From the NCBI GenBank assembly GCA_016464825.1, contig JAEKNQ010000006.1:1-64000 (forward strand): a stretch of DNA of 64,000 bases. Reading direction: 5' to 3'. This document shows, in pieces, positions 27,294 to 37,367 of this stretch. The notes under the pieces were generated by a model. That model did no database searches and had not been told where the DNA came from. It saw only the letters and a list, made by a program, of their open reading frames with translations. This DNA comes from Candidatus Dormiibacter inghamiae (GTDB lineage: Bacteria; Chloroflexota; Dormibacteria; Dormibacterales; Dormibacteraceae). Within the stretch, counting starts at the first letter, position 1. Every line of letters begins with the position of its first letter. The translations under genes were made by a program, and so were the position numbers.

Positions 27294-28004
27294 ATGGCGG
27301 TCCTCGAGGTCGAAGGCCTCCAGACCTACTACGGTCGGGTTCGAGCGCTCCATGGCATCACCCTGCACGTGGACGCGGGCGAGATCGTCGCCCTGATCGG
27401 CTCCAACGGCGCCGGGAAGACGACCACCCTGCGCACGATCTCGGGGTTGATCCGGCCCACCGAAGGCACCATCGTTTTCAATGGCCGCTCGCTGGCCGAC
27501 GTCACTGCGGCGGCTCGAGTGGGACAGGGCATCTGCCAGTCGCCAGAAGGCAGGCGGCTGTTCGCCCGCATGACGGTGACTGACAACCTCTTCATGGGGG
27601 CGTACGCCCGCAGCGACAAGGCGGGCATCCAGAAGGACCTGGACCGGGTCTACGAACTCTTTCCCCGCCTGAAGGAACGAGCAACCCAGATCGCGGGCAC
27701 ACTCTCCGGTGGAGAGCAACAGATGCTGGCGATCGGCCGCGCCCTCATGTCCAAGCCCAAGCTCTTGATGCTGGATGAGCCGTCGCTGGGCCTCGCGCCC
27801 ATCTTCATTCAGACTATCTTCGACATAGTGCTCGAGATCAATGCGTCAGGGGTGCCTGTGCTCCTGGTCGAGCAGAACGCCAACAAGGCCCTGGAGATCG
27901 CACACCGCGCCTACGTCCTGGAGACCGGCAACATAGTCAAGACGGGCACGGGCGGCGAGCTGCTCGAGTCTGAGGACATCGCCAAGGCTTATCTCGGCAT
28001 GTAA
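27294..28004 (+). CDS. livF: Branched-chain amino-acid ABC transporter ATPase LivF
   Basis: 236-residue second ATPase. Walker A is GSNGAGKTTT (about 36), the signature LSGGEQQMLAIGRAL (about 137) and Walker B LLMLDEPSLGLAP. QSPEGRRLFARMTV is typical of LivF. It begins 22 bases after livG and is the last gene of the operon. The next gene is convergent, and I see no strong terminator in the 43-base gap. Confidence 0.94.
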   Translation: MAVLEVEGLQTYYGRVRALHGITLHVDAGEIVALIGSNGAGKTTTLRTISGLIRPTEGTIVFNGRSLADVTAAARVGQGICQSPEGRRLFARMTVTDNLFMGAYARSDKAGIQKDLDRVYELFPRLKERATQIAGTLSGGEQQMLAIGRALMSKPKLLMLDEPSLGLAPIFIQTIFDIVLEINASGVPVLLVEQNANKALEIAHRAYVLETGNIVKTGTGGELLESEDIAKAYLGM

Positions 28005-28047
28005 GGCGGGGAGCTCAGCGCCAGCACGACCCGTCCGCGCCCTCTGA

Positions 28048-29079
28048 TCAGCCAGGCCGACTGAGCCGCGTCACCGAATAGCCGAGGTCGACTGTCCAAA
28101 GCGAGCCGCCACCAGGGCTGACAGCGTTGCAGGTGTGGGGCTGCCGGCTAACCACGCGGTTGCTGACTGGGTCGACAGCCTCCAGATTCAATCCCGGCAC
28201 GTAGAGCCGGTTGCCGAGCGCCGCCAGCCCGTCCAGTCCATCCCGGCCGGCCTCCGGGCCGACAGGCACGCTGGCGACAACCCGGTTGCTGCTGGGGTCG
28301 ATCCGGCTCAGGCTGCCGTTGCCCTCGCGCTCTTCGTTCCTCACCCAGACGCTGCCGAATGCCACCAGCACCGGCAGCGGCGTTAGGCCGACGGGGATGG
28401 TGGCGGCCACACTGTTGCTGGTGGCATCGATCCTGGTCACCAGCTGGGCCCGACTGCTCGCCACCCAGACTGAGCCGAAACCAAGGGCAAGGCCGCTCGG
28501 TCCGTGGCCGAGATGTGTCACTCGCACCACCACTCGGTTGGTGCTGGGGTCGATCCTGACCACTGTGTCGGCGTCGTAGTCACTCGCCCAGACGGCGCTC
28601 TCGTTGGCGGCGATGTACCAGGCCTGGACGTCAGCGGGAATGGTTGCGACGACCTGACCTGTCCTCGAGTCCAGCCTGACGATCGATCTGGTGTCGCCTC
28701 GTGCCACCCAGACTGCGCCCGGGGAGACGGCGACAGCCCGAGGCACGTCGCAGGCCCGGATGACGAAAGAGCCGTGCGGCACCTGGTGGATGGAGCGAGC
28801 CCCACACCCGGCGTCCAGCAGCTGGCGCGGATCCCCTATCCCGACAATGCGGACCACCCGATTGCTGGCGACGTCGATCTGAGTCAGGGTCCCGTCGGCG
28901 GCGTTGGCCACCCAGGCTGATCTGTCGTCGACAGCAATGCCTGCCGGGTTGGCCCCCACCTTGAAGGTCTGACTCGGGGCCGCGGGCGAGGCCGGTTGGC
29001 CGCAGGCGCCCGCCACGCCTATAGCGAAGACCACCAGCAGCGGCGCCGGCCGGCGCCGGATGGTGACCCTCACCTCCAA
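28048..29079 (-). CDS. Beta-propeller (YVTN/Vgb-like) lipoprotein
   Basis: About 343 residues. The N-terminus is a lipoprotein signal with Cys26 after VAGA. The mature part is built of about seven ~42-residue repeats of the type 'G.GP.G.A...GSVWVA...D..V.RID..TNRVV.T', best seen at DTVVRIDPSTNRVVVRV and LVTRIDATSNSVAAT. This is the pattern of YVTN/virginiamycin-B-lyase-like propellers. Enzymatic residues are not evident, so a binding or sensing role outside the membrane is more likely. The TTG at 29079 or a GTG two codons later could start it. Confidence 0.8.
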   Translation of the reverse strand: MEVRVTIRRRPAPLLVVFAIGVAGACGQPASPAAPSQTFKVGANPAGIAVDDRSAWVANAADGTLTQIDVASNRVVRIVGIGDPRQLLDAGCGARSIHQVPHGSFVIRACDVPRAVAVSPGAVWVARGDTRSIVRLDSRTGQVVATIPADVQAWYIAANESAVWASDYDADTVVRIDPSTNRVVVRVTHLGHGPSGLALGFGSVWVASSRAQLVTRIDATSNSVAATIPVGLTPLPVLVAFGSVWVRNEEREGNGSLSRIDPSSNRVVASVPVGPEAGRDGLDGLAALGNRLYVPGLNLEAVDPVSNRVVSRQPHTCNAVSPGGGSLWTVDLGYSVTRLSRPG

Positions 29080-29144
29080 CTCACTATCATGCCGACGACA
29101 GCCGCGTCAAATAGCCGGTTGACAGGCCCGCTAACCTCCTCACT

Positions 29145-30251
29145 GTGGAATCGTTCGGCACGCCGATCTGGGGTCTCTCACCGCGAGATCAGGTTGGCGC
29201 GCTGCCGGACCGCTGCGATGTGCTGATAGTGGGCGGAGGCATCACCGGGCTGGGACTGCTGCACTGGCTGCGCAACGTCCCCGGCGTCGTGCTGGTGGAG
29301 CAGGATCGCCTGGGCGCCGGAGCCAGCGGCCGCAACGCGGGCTTCCTGCTTTCTGGCACCGCCTCTTGCTACGCGGTAGCTGTGCGCAAGTTCGGCCGCC
29401 GGCGGGCTCAGGAGCTGTGGCACTTCACAGTCGAGACGCACGAGCTGCTCGCCGAGGCGCTGGGGGGACGTGCCCGGAGCTACCGCCGGCTGGGCAGCTA
29501 CACCCATCCCGCCTCCGCCCAAGAGGCCCGCGACCTGGAGGAGTCTGTGCTGCTGCTCCGCGAGGATGGCGCCGACGTTCGTCTCGAGGAGGCTCGGCTC
29601 CTGAACCCCAGAGACGGCGAGGTGAACCCGCTGGAGGCGCTCCTGGTCCTGGCCGCCCGGGCCCGGCACGGGAGCGTTCGGGAAGGCGTCAAGGTCGATG
29701 GCTTGGAGGCAGGCCGGGAGGGGGTGCGGGTTCGGGCTGGAGAGGCCGAGTGCCTGGCCGGCGCCGTCATCCTGGCTACCAACGCTTACACCGCCCAGAT
29801 CGTGCCCGGAACTCCCATCGCCCCCATTCGGGCCCAGATGGCGGCGAGCACCGGCGAGCGGCCCGGCCTGGTGCAGCGGCCGACGTACTCCGACGAGGGC
29901 TACAGGTACTGGCGGCAGCTGGCCGACGGCACACTGCTGGCCGGCGGCTATCGCAACCGCTTCCTGACGACGGAGGTCGGCTACGAGGTGGTGCCGACGC
30001 CAGAGCTGCAGGCCTGCCTGGATGACCATCTGCGCGGACTGGGCCAGAGCGGCCTCACAAGCCATCGCTGGGCCGGCATCATGGGCTTCACAGAGACTGA
30101 GCTGCCGCTGGTGGGCCCGCTGCCGGACCTGCCCAACGTCTACCTCAGCGCCGGCTACAACGGCCACGGGATGGCCTACGCCTTCAATTGCGCCAAGCGC
30201 CTGGCCGAGCACCTCACCGGCCGGCGAAGGGTGCACAACCTCTTTCCCTGA
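29145..30251 (+). CDS. FAD-dependent oxidoreductase (glycine/D-amino-acid oxidase type)
   Basis: 368 residues of the DAO fold. The N-terminal dinucleotide motif is DVLIVGGGITGLGLLHWL (about 26-43), followed by the ribose-binding glutamate in VVLVEQD. The second glycine region GASGRNAGFLLSGTASCY is typical of this class. GHGMAYAFNCAKRLAEHL near the C-terminus contacts the flavin. It probably oxidises a secondary or D-amine; the substrate is unknown. GTG start at 29145. It is divergent from the propeller lipoprotein with about 65 bases between. Confidence 0.87.
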   Translation: MESFGTPIWGLSPRDQVGALPDRCDVLIVGGGITGLGLLHWLRNVPGVVLVEQDRLGAGASGRNAGFLLSGTASCYAVAVRKFGRRRAQELWHFTVETHELLAEALGGRARSYRRLGSYTHPASAQEARDLEESVLLLREDGADVRLEEARLLNPRDGEVNPLEALLVLAARARHGSVREGVKVDGLEAGREGVRVRAGEAECLAGAVILATNAYTAQIVPGTPIAPIRAQMAASTGERPGLVQRPTYSDEGYRYWRQLADGTLLAGGYRNRFLTTEVGYEVVPTPELQACLDDHLRGLGQSGLTSHRWAGIMGFTETELPLVGPLPDLPNVYLSAGYNGHGMAYAFNCAKRLAEHLTGRRRVHNLFP

Positions 30252-30334
30252 AGCTCGGCCGCCCTGCGGCGGTCGCTCGGAGCCGGGAAGCGCACTCTGA
30301 CCGGGTTTTGTAGGGCGTGCCTCCCCTCGCGCAG

Positions 30335-31483
30335 CTAACCCGAAGACGCTGGCAGCGGCTCTGGCTCCACGGATCCCAACTCCCGCGCGACGACCTGCGG
30401 CGGCGCGTTCGCGGTCTTGTACTCCTTGAAGGTGGCCATCACGGTTGCCTGGAGGAGGCCGGCGATGGGCGCCCCGAAGAGGGCGCCCCAAAGGCCGAAC
30501 AGCTCGCTCCCTGCGACCAGGGCAAGGATGGCAACCGCGGGATGGATGCCCACGGCTTTACCCATGATCCGCGGCCCCACCACATCCCCTTCGATGATGT
30601 GAACGACTATGAACCAGATCAGCACCAGGCCGGCCCTGATCAGATCAGGCCCAGCACCGCCCCCGAAGAGCCCCGCGAATACGCATACGGCGCCCGAGAC
30701 CATCACACCGAGGATGGGCACGAACTCCATAAAGAAAGCGAGGATGCCCAGCAGCAGGGCGTACCGAACGCCTATCAGCTCCATGCCTATGAAGACCAGG
30801 ACGCCGATCAGCACCGACAGGGTAAGGGTCCCGCGGACGTAGCCGCCCACCACAGTGTTCACGATGTGGCTCATCTGGTTGGTCCGCTTCTGCTGCGTGC
30901 CAGGCAGTTGGTCGTGCATCCACTGGGTGAACCGGGGCCCACTTGCCGTCAGGTAAATGCTCAGGATCAGCACCAGGACTCCGTCAACGACGGTGCCAAG
31001 CACTGTCTGCACGACACCGAACACATCCTTCGCGGCGTTGGCAGCCAAGCCCTGGAGGGAGGCGACCGCCTGGCGTTCCGCCTCGAGAACCTGAGCATGG
31101 CTCACCCCGAACGGCTGGAGCAGGCGTTCGTAGGTCGGCAGGAGGTCCTGCAGGGCGCGCGTGTAGTCGCCCAGGTGGGAGACGAAGTTGCTGATCTCGT
31201 TGGCTGCCGAGAGCGCGATGAAGGTGAGAAGGCCGAAGACCACAGTGAAACCGATGAGGTAGGAGATCGCGATCGCGAACACCCGCTTCATGTAGCGGCT
31301 CAGCAGTTTGACCAGGGGCGTCACAGCAAAGGCGATCACAGCCGCCAGCACGAGGATGAGCAGGGCCCTGGTGACGTGGCTGATCAGCCACACCACGATT
31401 ACGGCGATGACCAGCCAGGCCAGCACGATGAGCGGAAGCATGAGAGCCCGCTGAAGGCGGGCGGGCGCTGGGGAGGGAATCAT
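30335..31483 (-). CDS. AI-2E family transporter
   Basis: 382-residue membrane protein with about seven to eight hydrophobic helices. Long hydrophilic segments lie between helices 3 and 4 (about 100-140), the usual layout of the TqsA/YdiK family. The conserved C-terminal region includes PILGVMVSGAVCVFAGLFGGG and VVGPRIMGKAVGIHPAVAIL (P-x-x-x-G...HP...L). Proposed roles include autoinducer-2 export and Na+/H+ exchange. It may be cotranscribed with the membrane protein gene upstream (27-base gap). Confidence 0.9.
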   Translation of the reverse strand: MIPSPAPARLQRALMLPLIVLAWLVIAVIVVWLISHVTRALLILVLAAVIAFAVTPLVKLLSRYMKRVFAIAISYLIGFTVVFGLLTFIALSAANEISNFVSHLGDYTRALQDLLPTYERLLQPFGVSHAQVLEAERQAVASLQGLAANAAKDVFGVVQTVLGTVVDGVLVLILSIYLTASGPRFTQWMHDQLPGTQQKRTNQMSHIVNTVVGGYVRGTLTLSVLIGVLVFIGMELIGVRYALLLGILAFFMEFVPILGVMVSGAVCVFAGLFGGGAGPDLIRAGLVLIWFIVVHIIEGDVVGPRIMGKAVGIHPAVAILALVAGSELFGLWGALFGAPIAGLLQATVMATFKEYKTANAPPQVVARELGSVEPEPLPASSG

Positions 31484-31510
31484 CGGCGGGGAGGTATTCC
31501 TTCTATCAGC

Positions 31511-32323
31511 CTAGTGAAGTGGTTGCCGGCTCACGAAGAAGAGGAATGCCGCCAGCAGGCCCAGCAGCCCGTATTCCAGGAAGACCTGCCTGGTGAGACT
31601 CCTTTCGTAGGTGTGCCTGACGAAGCCCCGGTTGACGTACCAGATCAGCATCAGCATGACCGCGAACAACCCTTCGCCAAAATATGCTGTGGCGCTCAGC
31701 GCCCAGGCGAAGAAGGTGACCAGCTCCGCCACCAGCGCCGCGAACATCAAAGCTGGCCGGCCGGGAATCGGCGCCCCCAGTACTCGGAAGCTGCGATAGC
31801 TGGCCAGACCGGCGATGGCGAAGACAGCTCCCAGCCTGATGGCGAGGTCCTGGGTAGCTATCAACACGCCGAGGAAGGCGCCTGCCACGCAGACCACGAG
31901 GACTGTGTCCTGGACTATCAGATGGCCGGGTTTGGCCTGGGCGCGCAGGTGCTTCAAGTCCAGCTGCGCCACCGCCGCGAACGCGATCCCGAAGGCGGCG
32001 GCGGCAGCTGCGTAGCGCAAGAAGTGGCCGCGGCTGAGCAGAGCGACTCCGGTCAGCGCAACCACCGCCAAGGCGACCGGCACAAAGTGCTCGATCGCGG
32101 GTAGCTTCGACTCCACTCTCAGGTAGCCGACGAGAACTGCCGCGGCGAGCAGCACCAGCCCCCCGCTCAGGGCCCAGATCTGATTCCCCACCAAATCTGA
32201 CTGCAGGCCCAAGGCGAGCGCGACCAGGATGACCCCGGCGAAGACGAGGAAGCGGAAGTCCCGCTGCGGCACCGACCTCAGCGCAGGCAGCACGTGATTG
32301 TCGGCGGGAGGCGGTGTCTTCAC
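31511..32323 (-). CDS. Polytopic membrane protein of unknown function
   Basis: 270 residues with about eight hydrophobic segments (starting near residues 25, 50, 80, 105, 140, 165, 195 and 245). Only short charged loops separate them, and there is no signal peptide. The segment GLASYRSFRVLGAPIPG lies in a cytosolic or external loop. The first ~20 residues are hydrophilic. I do not recognise a named family; it resembles DUF5656-like proteins of Chloroflexota only loosely. It lies between the cupin gene and the AI-2E transporter gene on the same strand. Confidence 0.7.
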   Translation of the reverse strand: MKTPPPADNHVLPALRSVPQRDFRFLVFAGVILVALALGLQSDLVGNQIWALSGGLVLLAAAVLVGYLRVESKLPAIEHFVPVALAVVALTGVALLSRGHFLRYAAAAAAFGIAFAAVAQLDLKHLRAQAKPGHLIVQDTVLVVCVAGAFLGVLIATQDLAIRLGAVFAIAGLASYRSFRVLGAPIPGRPALMFAALVAELVTFFAWALSATAYFGEGLFAVMLMLIWYVNRGFVRHTYERSLTRQVFLEYGLLGLLAAFLFFVSRQPLH

Positions 32324-32377
32324 GAGCGCTTGATGTTACCGAGCGACCTGTCGGCTTCCTCGACTCCCAGTTGCCTG

Positions 32378-32770
32378 TCAGGTTCCTTCGCGCCCGTAGC
32401 GATCTTCCAGCCTGACGACGTCGTCTATCTCGGGCGTGGAAACCTCGAAGATGTCACAGTCCTCGACAGCAGTCATGCGGTGCCGCGTGCCGGGCGTGAT
32501 GTGGGCGGTGTCGCCTGGCTCAAGTCGATGCACCGCGCCGTCCAGTTCCAGGTCCAAGATCCCTGACGAGAGCAGGATGCATTCGTCCTTCCGGACGTGA
32601 TACTGCAGCGAGAGTGCCTCACCTCGGTTGACGTGAAGGATCTTGCCCAGATATCTGTCGGTCAACGCCCAGCGCAGTTCGTATCCCCAGGGCTTGTCGG
32701 CGCGGCTCTCCGCTGCCTTCTGCACCTTGGCCGGCTGCGTCTCAGGCAGCGACGCGTTGTTCAAGTCCAA
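32378..32770 (-). CDS. Cupin domain protein, mannose-6-phosphate isomerase type
   Basis: 130-residue single-domain cupin. Motif 1 is visible in SLQYHVRKDECILLSSG (about 51-67: H...E pattern) and motif 2 in LEPGDTAHITPGTRHRM (about 82-98). KPWGYELRWALTDRYLGKILHV matches the type II phosphomannose isomerase/cupin family fused in some mannose-1-P guanylyltransferases. With the next two genes it could supply mannose phosphates for GDP-mannose. The TTG start lies 29 bases inside the upstream gene; a later start is possible. Confidence 0.85.
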   Translation of the reverse strand: MDLNNASLPETQPAKVQKAAESRADKPWGYELRWALTDRYLGKILHVNRGEALSLQYHVRKDECILLSSGILDLELDGAVHRLEPGDTAHITPGTRHRMTAVEDCDIFEVSTPEIDDVVRLEDRYGREGT

Positions 32771-34166
32771 CTATCTCCTCCAGCGCCGCGAGACGGGCCG
32801 CCACCTCGTCGGCGGTCGAGGCCTCAGAGTAGACGCGGATCAGCGGCTCGGTTCCGCTCGCGCGCAGCAGCACCCAGCTGCCGTCGGTCAGGGTGAATTT
32901 GTAACCGTCGTCAGTGCGGGTGCCTGCCACCGGAACGCCGGCGACCTCCTGCGGAGAGCGCTCAGCCAGGAGGCCCAGGATCCTTCGCCGCTCCTCCGCG
33001 TAGCGGTCCCTGGGCAGGTGATGATCGTGCCGGGCGTACGCGCTCGGGCCGGCCAGTTCCGCCAGCTCTTGGAGCAGTTCCGACAGGCGCTTGCCGGTCC
33101 GGGCCAGGTAGTCGGCGAAGAAAAGTCCTGCCAGCAGCCCGTCCCGCTCGGGGATGTGTCCCTGGAAGGCGAAGCCGCCTGACTCCTCACCGCCCAAGAG
33201 CGCATCCACAGCCATCATCCTGGGCGCGATGCTCTTGAAGCCGATGGGAACCTCGTGGACCGCCAGCCCGTAGTGCTCGGCCAGCCGGTCCGCCATGAAG
33301 GTCATGTTGATGCTCTTCACGATCGGCGCCCGAAAGCCGCGGACCTCGACCAGATAGCGAATCAGCAGAGCGAACACCTGCAGCTGGTTGACGAAATGGC
33401 CGCGCTCGTCGATGACCCCCACCCGGTCTGCGTCCCCGTCAGTGCAGATGGCAAGATCGTGACCGCCGGCGCCCATCAAGCCCAGCGCCTCCCGCAGGTT
33501 GGCCGGGATGGGCTCAGGGTTGACGCCACCGAACCAGGGATTGCGCTCAGCGTGCAGCTCGGTGATGCGCGTCGGCCCGCCGCCGACCAGCTCGGCCACG
33601 TAGCCGGCCCCCGAGCCGTGCATCGCTTCATGAACGAGACTCAGACCAGATCGCCGGATGGCCTCCAGGTCGACCATTCGGCCCACCTGCTGGAAGTACG
33701 ATGGCCGCGGATCGAGGCGCTGGATCCGCTCGTCACCCGGCTCGGCCCGTCGGACGCCCGAAGCGCCGTCCGCCACTGCCGCGATCGCCTCCTCCAACCG
33801 CCCTATCAGCTCAGCCGGGGCTGAGCTGCCTGTCTCCGGGCGGAACTTCAAGCCGTTGAAGATGTAGGGGTTGTGGCTGGCGGTGACTATGACAGCTCCA
33901 GCAGCTCTTCGATCCACCACCGTCCAGCAGGCGACCTGGGTGGGCGTTGCCCGGTCGAAGAGAAGCGCCTGCAGGCCGTTGCCGGCCAGCACCCGCGCCA
34001 CCTCTTCGGCGAACAGCTCTGAAGCGAAGCGGCGGTCGTAGCCGACAACCACTGTGCCGCTGCCCAAAGAGCGGGCGATGCCGGCCGCAGCCAAGCGCAC
34101 GTTCTCATAGGTGAAGTCGTCGCCGACCACACCGCGCCAGCCGTCGGTCCCGAACTTGATAGCCAC
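32742..34166 (-). CDS. Phosphoglucomutase/phosphomannomutase
   Basis: 474-residue alpha-D-phosphohexomutase. Domain I has the phosphoserine loop VTASHNPYIFNGLK (about 95-108). The metal-binding loop CTDGDADRVG is near 240. The sugar-specificity loop is GEESGGFAFQGHIPERDG (about 325-342). The C-terminal phosphate-binding loop includes RASGTEPLIRVY. Whether glucose or mannose is preferred cannot be read, but the neighbouring mannose-1-P guanylyltransferase favours mannose. Confidence 0.93.
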   Translation of the reverse strand: MAIKFGTDGWRGVVGDDFTYENVRLAAAGIARSLGSGTVVVGYDRRFASELFAEEVARVLAGNGLQALLFDRATPTQVACWTVVDRRAAGAVIVTASHNPYIFNGLKFRPETGSSAPAELIGRLEEAIAAVADGASGVRRAEPGDERIQRLDPRPSYFQQVGRMVDLEAIRRSGLSLVHEAMHGSGAGYVAELVGGGPTRITELHAERNPWFGGVNPEPIPANLREALGLMGAGGHDLAICTDGDADRVGVIDERGHFVNQLQVFALLIRYLVEVRGFRAPIVKSINMTFMADRLAEHYGLAVHEVPIGFKSIAPRMMAVDALLGGEESGGFAFQGHIPERDGLLAGLFFADYLARTGKRLSELLQELAELAGPSAYARHDHHLPRDRYAEERRRILGLLAERSPQEVAGVPVAGTRTDDGYKFTLTDGSWVLLRASGTEPLIRVYSEASTADEVAARLAALEEIVGLEQRVAA

Positions 34167-34173
34167 AGCCGTA

Positions 34174-35253
34174 CTAAAGGTACTGAGAGCGGCCGTCGCG
34201 ACTCAGGGACTGGACCACCTTCTTCACGTCCTGGGCCCGCTCCTTGGGGCAGACCAAGAGGGCGGCAGGAGTGTCGACCACTATCAGGTCCTGAACGCCG
34301 ATCAAAGCCACCAGCTTGCCAGGGACGGAGACGTAGGCGCCGGTCGTATCGATGAGCACGGCGTCGCCCTCCACGTGGTTTCCCTCTTGGTCGGCGGGCA
34401 ACAGCTCGGCGAGATCCGTCCAAGACCCGACATCAGTCCACTCGAACTGCGCCGGCACCATAAGCAGCCGCTTGGTGCGCTCCATCACCGTGTAGTCCAC
34501 AGCGTCGCAGGGCAGGCCGCTGTAGATCGCCGCCGCCTTCCCCTCGTCGCCTTCGCGCCGGGCCCGGAGGACCCGAACTAGACCGTCGTAGTGATCGCGC
34601 CCGTGTTCGCGCAGCTGCTCGGCGAAAGCATCGCAGCGGAAGCAGAACATGTTCAGGTTCCAGTAGTGGTGGCCACTCGCGACGTACCGAGTGGCCACTC
34701 GCAGCGGAGGTTTCTCGGTGAACCCATCCACCCGGCGCGCCGTCCAGCCCAGACCCCTCATCTCCGTTCCGGCGTCGATGTAGCCGAAGCCGGTGGCCGG
34801 GTACGAAGGCCGCAGCCCAATGGCGACCAGCTCGCCCGTCGCCGCCGCCACCTGCCGAGCTGTCCGCACCGCGGCACGATAGGCGGCGGCACCCTTGATG
34901 ACGTGGTCCGCCGCCGGGGAGATCATCAGCGCCTCAGGGTCCCGCTCCAGGAGCGTCAAAGCGGCCAGGCCAATGGCATTGGTAGTGCCCCGAGCGGCCG
35001 GCTCGACTATAAAGCCATCGCTCTCCAGCCCCGGCAGGAGCCCGCTCAGCAGGGAGAGCTGGCTTGCCTCGGTCAGGATGAGCGTCTCAGCGGTCAGCGG
35101 CGCGATCCGCTCGTACGCCTCCACCAGCAGCGGCTTGCCGCTGCCTGAGAGCGGCAGCACATGCTTGGGCGAGCTGCGCCGGGACCGCGGCCAGAGCCTT
35201 GAGCCAGCGCCCCCGGCCGGAATTACAGCGTAGAAGTGCCGAGGCCGTGTCAA
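34174..35253 (-). CDS. Mannose-1-phosphate guanylyltransferase
   Basis: 359 residues. The nucleotidyltransferase signature is [20 protein letters not shown] (about 11-30), specific to GDP-mannose pyrophosphorylases. ISPAADHVI (about 110) holds the metal aspartate. FTEKP near 185 and a left-handed helix-like C-terminal part follow. It makes GDP-mannose from GTP and mannose-1-P for glycans. The TTG start overlaps the metK stop (TTGA). Confidence 0.93.
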   Translation of the reverse strand: MTRPRHFYAVIPAGGAGSRLWPRSRRSSPKHVLPLSGSGKPLLVEAYERIAPLTAETLILTEASQLSLLSGLLPGLESDGFIVEPAARGTTNAIGLAALTLLERDPEALMISPAADHVIKGAAAYRAAVRTARQVAAATGELVAIGLRPSYPATGFGYIDAGTEMRGLGWTARRVDGFTEKPPLRVATRYVASGHHYWNLNMFCFRCDAFAEQLREHGRDHYDGLVRVLRARREGDEGKAAAIYSGLPCDAVDYTVMERTKRLLMVPAQFEWTDVGSWTDLAELLPADQEGNHVEGDAVLIDTTGAYVSVPGKLVALIGVQDLIVVDTPAALLVCPKERAQDVKKVVQSLSRDGRSQYL

Positions 35254-36413
35254 GCGACTTCCGCGGCCAGCTCCGGCGCCCGACTCGTGTCCTCCCAGGG
35301 CGCGTCGATGTCGGTCCGGCCGAAGTGGCCGTAGCAGGCGGTGGCGCGGAAGAGCGGCCGCCGCAGGTTGAGCTCCTTGATGATGCCCAGCGGGCTCAGA
35401 TCAAAGAGCCGGTTGACGGCCCGCTCCAGCTCTCTCTCGGCCACCGTCCCGGTGCCCTGGGTGTCGATCCGCAGGGCCACCGGCTTGACGACGCCGATCG
35501 CGTACGAGAGCTGCACCTCACAGCGCTCGGCGAGGCCGCCGGCCACTATGTTCTTGGCGACGTAGCGCGCGCCGTACGCGCCGGCGCGGTCCACCTTGGT
35601 GGGATCCTTGCCCGAGAAGCAGCCGCCGCCGTGCCGGGCCCAACCGCCATAGGTGTCGACTATCACCTTGCGCCCTGTCAGGCCCACGTCGGCCGCCGGT
35701 CCCCCGATCACGAACCTGCCTGTGGGGTTGATCAGATAGCGGGCGCCATCCGTCGCCAGGCCATCCTTCAAGACAGGCTCCAGGACCTGCTTTAAGAGAT
35801 CGTCGCGGAGCTGCTCTTGATCCACCTCGTCATTGTGCTGGGCGGACACCACCACAGTCTCGACCGAGCAGGGACGGCCGGCCTCGTCGTAGCCGACCGT
35901 CACCTGCACCTTTCCGTCGGGCCGCAGGTATGGCAGCGCTCGGGACTTCCGCACCTCCCCCAGGCGGCGCGAGAGGCGGTGAGCGAGCTGGATCGGGAGC
36001 GGCATGAGCTCAGGTGTGTCCCGGCAGGCAAAGCCGAAGACCATGCCGGAGTCGCCGGCGCCCCCCACGTCAACCCCCTGGGCGATGTCAGGGGACTGCT
36101 CGTCGATGCTGACGAGCACGCCGCAGGTCTCGGCGTCCAGTCCGTACTTGGCTCGGGTGTAGCCGACCTCGCGGACAGTTTGTCGGATGATCCTCGGGAT
36201 GTCGACATAGCAGTCGGTGCTGAGCTCACCGGAGACCAGCACCAAGCCGGTGGTGACTGTCGTCTCGCAGGCCACCCGGGCCAGTGGATCCTTGGCCAGG
36301 ATGGAGTCGAGCACTGCGTCGGAGATCTGATCGGCCACCTTGTCAGGGTGCCCCTCAGCGACCGATTCAGACGTGAAAACTGACTGCGCTGGGCTGTGCG
36401 CGCTCTTCGCCAT
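35250..36413 (-). CDS. metK: S-adenosylmethionine synthetase
   Basis: 387 residues, normal length. Signature hexapeptide-type motifs are seen: [17 protein letters not shown] (about 16-32), [12 protein letters not shown] (about 116-127) and [18 protein letters not shown] (about 260-277). It makes SAM from methionine and ATP. A GGAGG lies 6 bases before the ATG. I looked at the 134-base upstream gap and found no recognisable SAM riboswitch. It heads an operon with the two sugar-activation genes. Confidence 0.97.
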   Translation of the reverse strand: MAKSAHSPAQSVFTSESVAEGHPDKVADQISDAVLDSILAKDPLARVACETTVTTGLVLVSGELSTDCYVDIPRIIRQTVREVGYTRAKYGLDAETCGVLVSIDEQSPDIAQGVDVGGAGDSGMVFGFACRDTPELMPLPIQLAHRLSRRLGEVRKSRALPYLRPDGKVQVTVGYDEAGRPCSVETVVVSAQHNDEVDQEQLRDDLLKQVLEPVLKDGLATDGARYLINPTGRFVIGGPAADVGLTGRKVIVDTYGGWARHGGGCFSGKDPTKVDRAGAYGARYVAKNIVAGGLAERCEVQLSYAIGVVKPVALRIDTQGTGTVAERELERAVNRLFDLSPLGIIKELNLRRPLFRATACYGHFGRTDIDAPWEDTSRAPELAAEVA

Positions 36414-36547
36414 GCGAACCTCCTGAGACTCCGGACGCCGGCAAGGTCGCGCCGCCGCTTGGGCCGACCCCAGACGCCCCGGGCATTCCCGACTGGGCTT
36501 CGGTCAGCCTACCAGCCCCCGCGTTGCCCCTGCTCTAAGCTCCGCAG

Positions 36548-37360
36548 GTGCGAGTTCTCATCCTGGCCGACATGGAGGGCGTGGCCGGAATCAGCAAGTG
36601 GGCGCAGACCACGGGGGGCGACTCCTCGGCCTATCAGGAGGCCCGCATCCTCTACACGGAGGAGGTCAACGCGGCTGTGCGGGGAGCACGCTCGGGCGGA
36701 GCGTCCGAGGTGGTAGTCCTCGACTGCCACGGCGCCGGCGGTGACTGGTCTTTCAACTCGCTCATCCCGGAGCGGCTGGACCAGGGCTGCGAGTTTGCCG
36801 TCCAATCCTCCTGGACCGAGTACGTGGAGCCGCTCGAGCAGGGCTGCAGCGCGGCCCTGCTGATCGGTATGCACGCCCGAGCCGGCACGCCGTCGAGCGT
36901 CCTGTCACACACCGTCTCAGGCAGCCAGTGGCACAACCTGTGGTTCAATGGCCGCCTGGTCGGAGAGACCGGGATCAATGCCGCGCTCTGCGGCCAGTGG
37001 GATTGCCCGGTCCTGCTCGTGACCGGAGACGCCCAAACCGCGACGGAGGCCATCGACCTGCTCGGCTCGGGCCTCACCACGGTTGCCGTCAAGACGAGCA
37101 TCGGCCGCTTCAGCGCCCGCCACCTTCACCCGGCGGAGGCGCGGCGGAGGGTCGAGGCAGCGGCCAGCTCGGCCCTCGGCGACCTGGCCGCCGTACGGCC
37201 ATTCGACCCCGGTCGACCCTGTGCCATCGAGGTCGAGTACGCCCACGCCGACGGTCCCGAGCGGTATCGAAACCGGCCTCAAGTGGAGATTCTGGACGGC
37301 CGCCGCATCCGCAGCACGGGACCTGACTGGTGGACAGCCTGGCGGCAGTTCTACCTGTAG
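36548..37360 (+). CDS. M55-family peptidase (D-aminopeptidase DppA-like)
   Basis: 270 residues. The zinc-ligand pattern of DppA is present: the N-terminal LADMEGVAGI (about 6-15) and DCHGAGGDW (about 58-66), with IGMHA (about 103) and VSGSQWHNLWFNG (about 123-135). VTGDAQT near 158 is also conserved. Relatives release D-amino acids from D-alanyl peptides in the cytosol and often sit with peptide transporters, which are absent here. GTG start at 36548, divergent from metK. Confidence 0.9.
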   Translation: MRVLILADMEGVAGISKWAQTTGGDSSAYQEARILYTEEVNAAVRGARSGGASEVVVLDCHGAGGDWSFNSLIPERLDQGCEFAVQSSWTEYVEPLEQGCSAALLIGMHARAGTPSSVLSHTVSGSQWHNLWFNGRLVGETGINAALCGQWDCPVLLVTGDAQTATEAIDLLGSGLTTVAVKTSIGRFSARHLHPAEARRRVEAAASSALGDLAAVRPFDPGRPCAIEVEYAHADGPERYRNRPQVEILDGRRIRSTGPDWWTAWRQFYL

Positions 37361-37367
37361 CGGCCCG

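Noticed and set aside
30317-32104. 595-codon open frame on the plus strand
   Set aside because: It lies antisense to the AI-2E transporter and the polytopic membrane protein, is rich in His, Gln and Asp as expected of antisense GC-rich code, and shows no domain.
36414-36547. SAM riboswitch in front of metK
   Set aside because: The gap has a GC-rich leader and a good ribosome site, but I could not lay out the SAM-I, SAM-II or SAM-IV core motifs.
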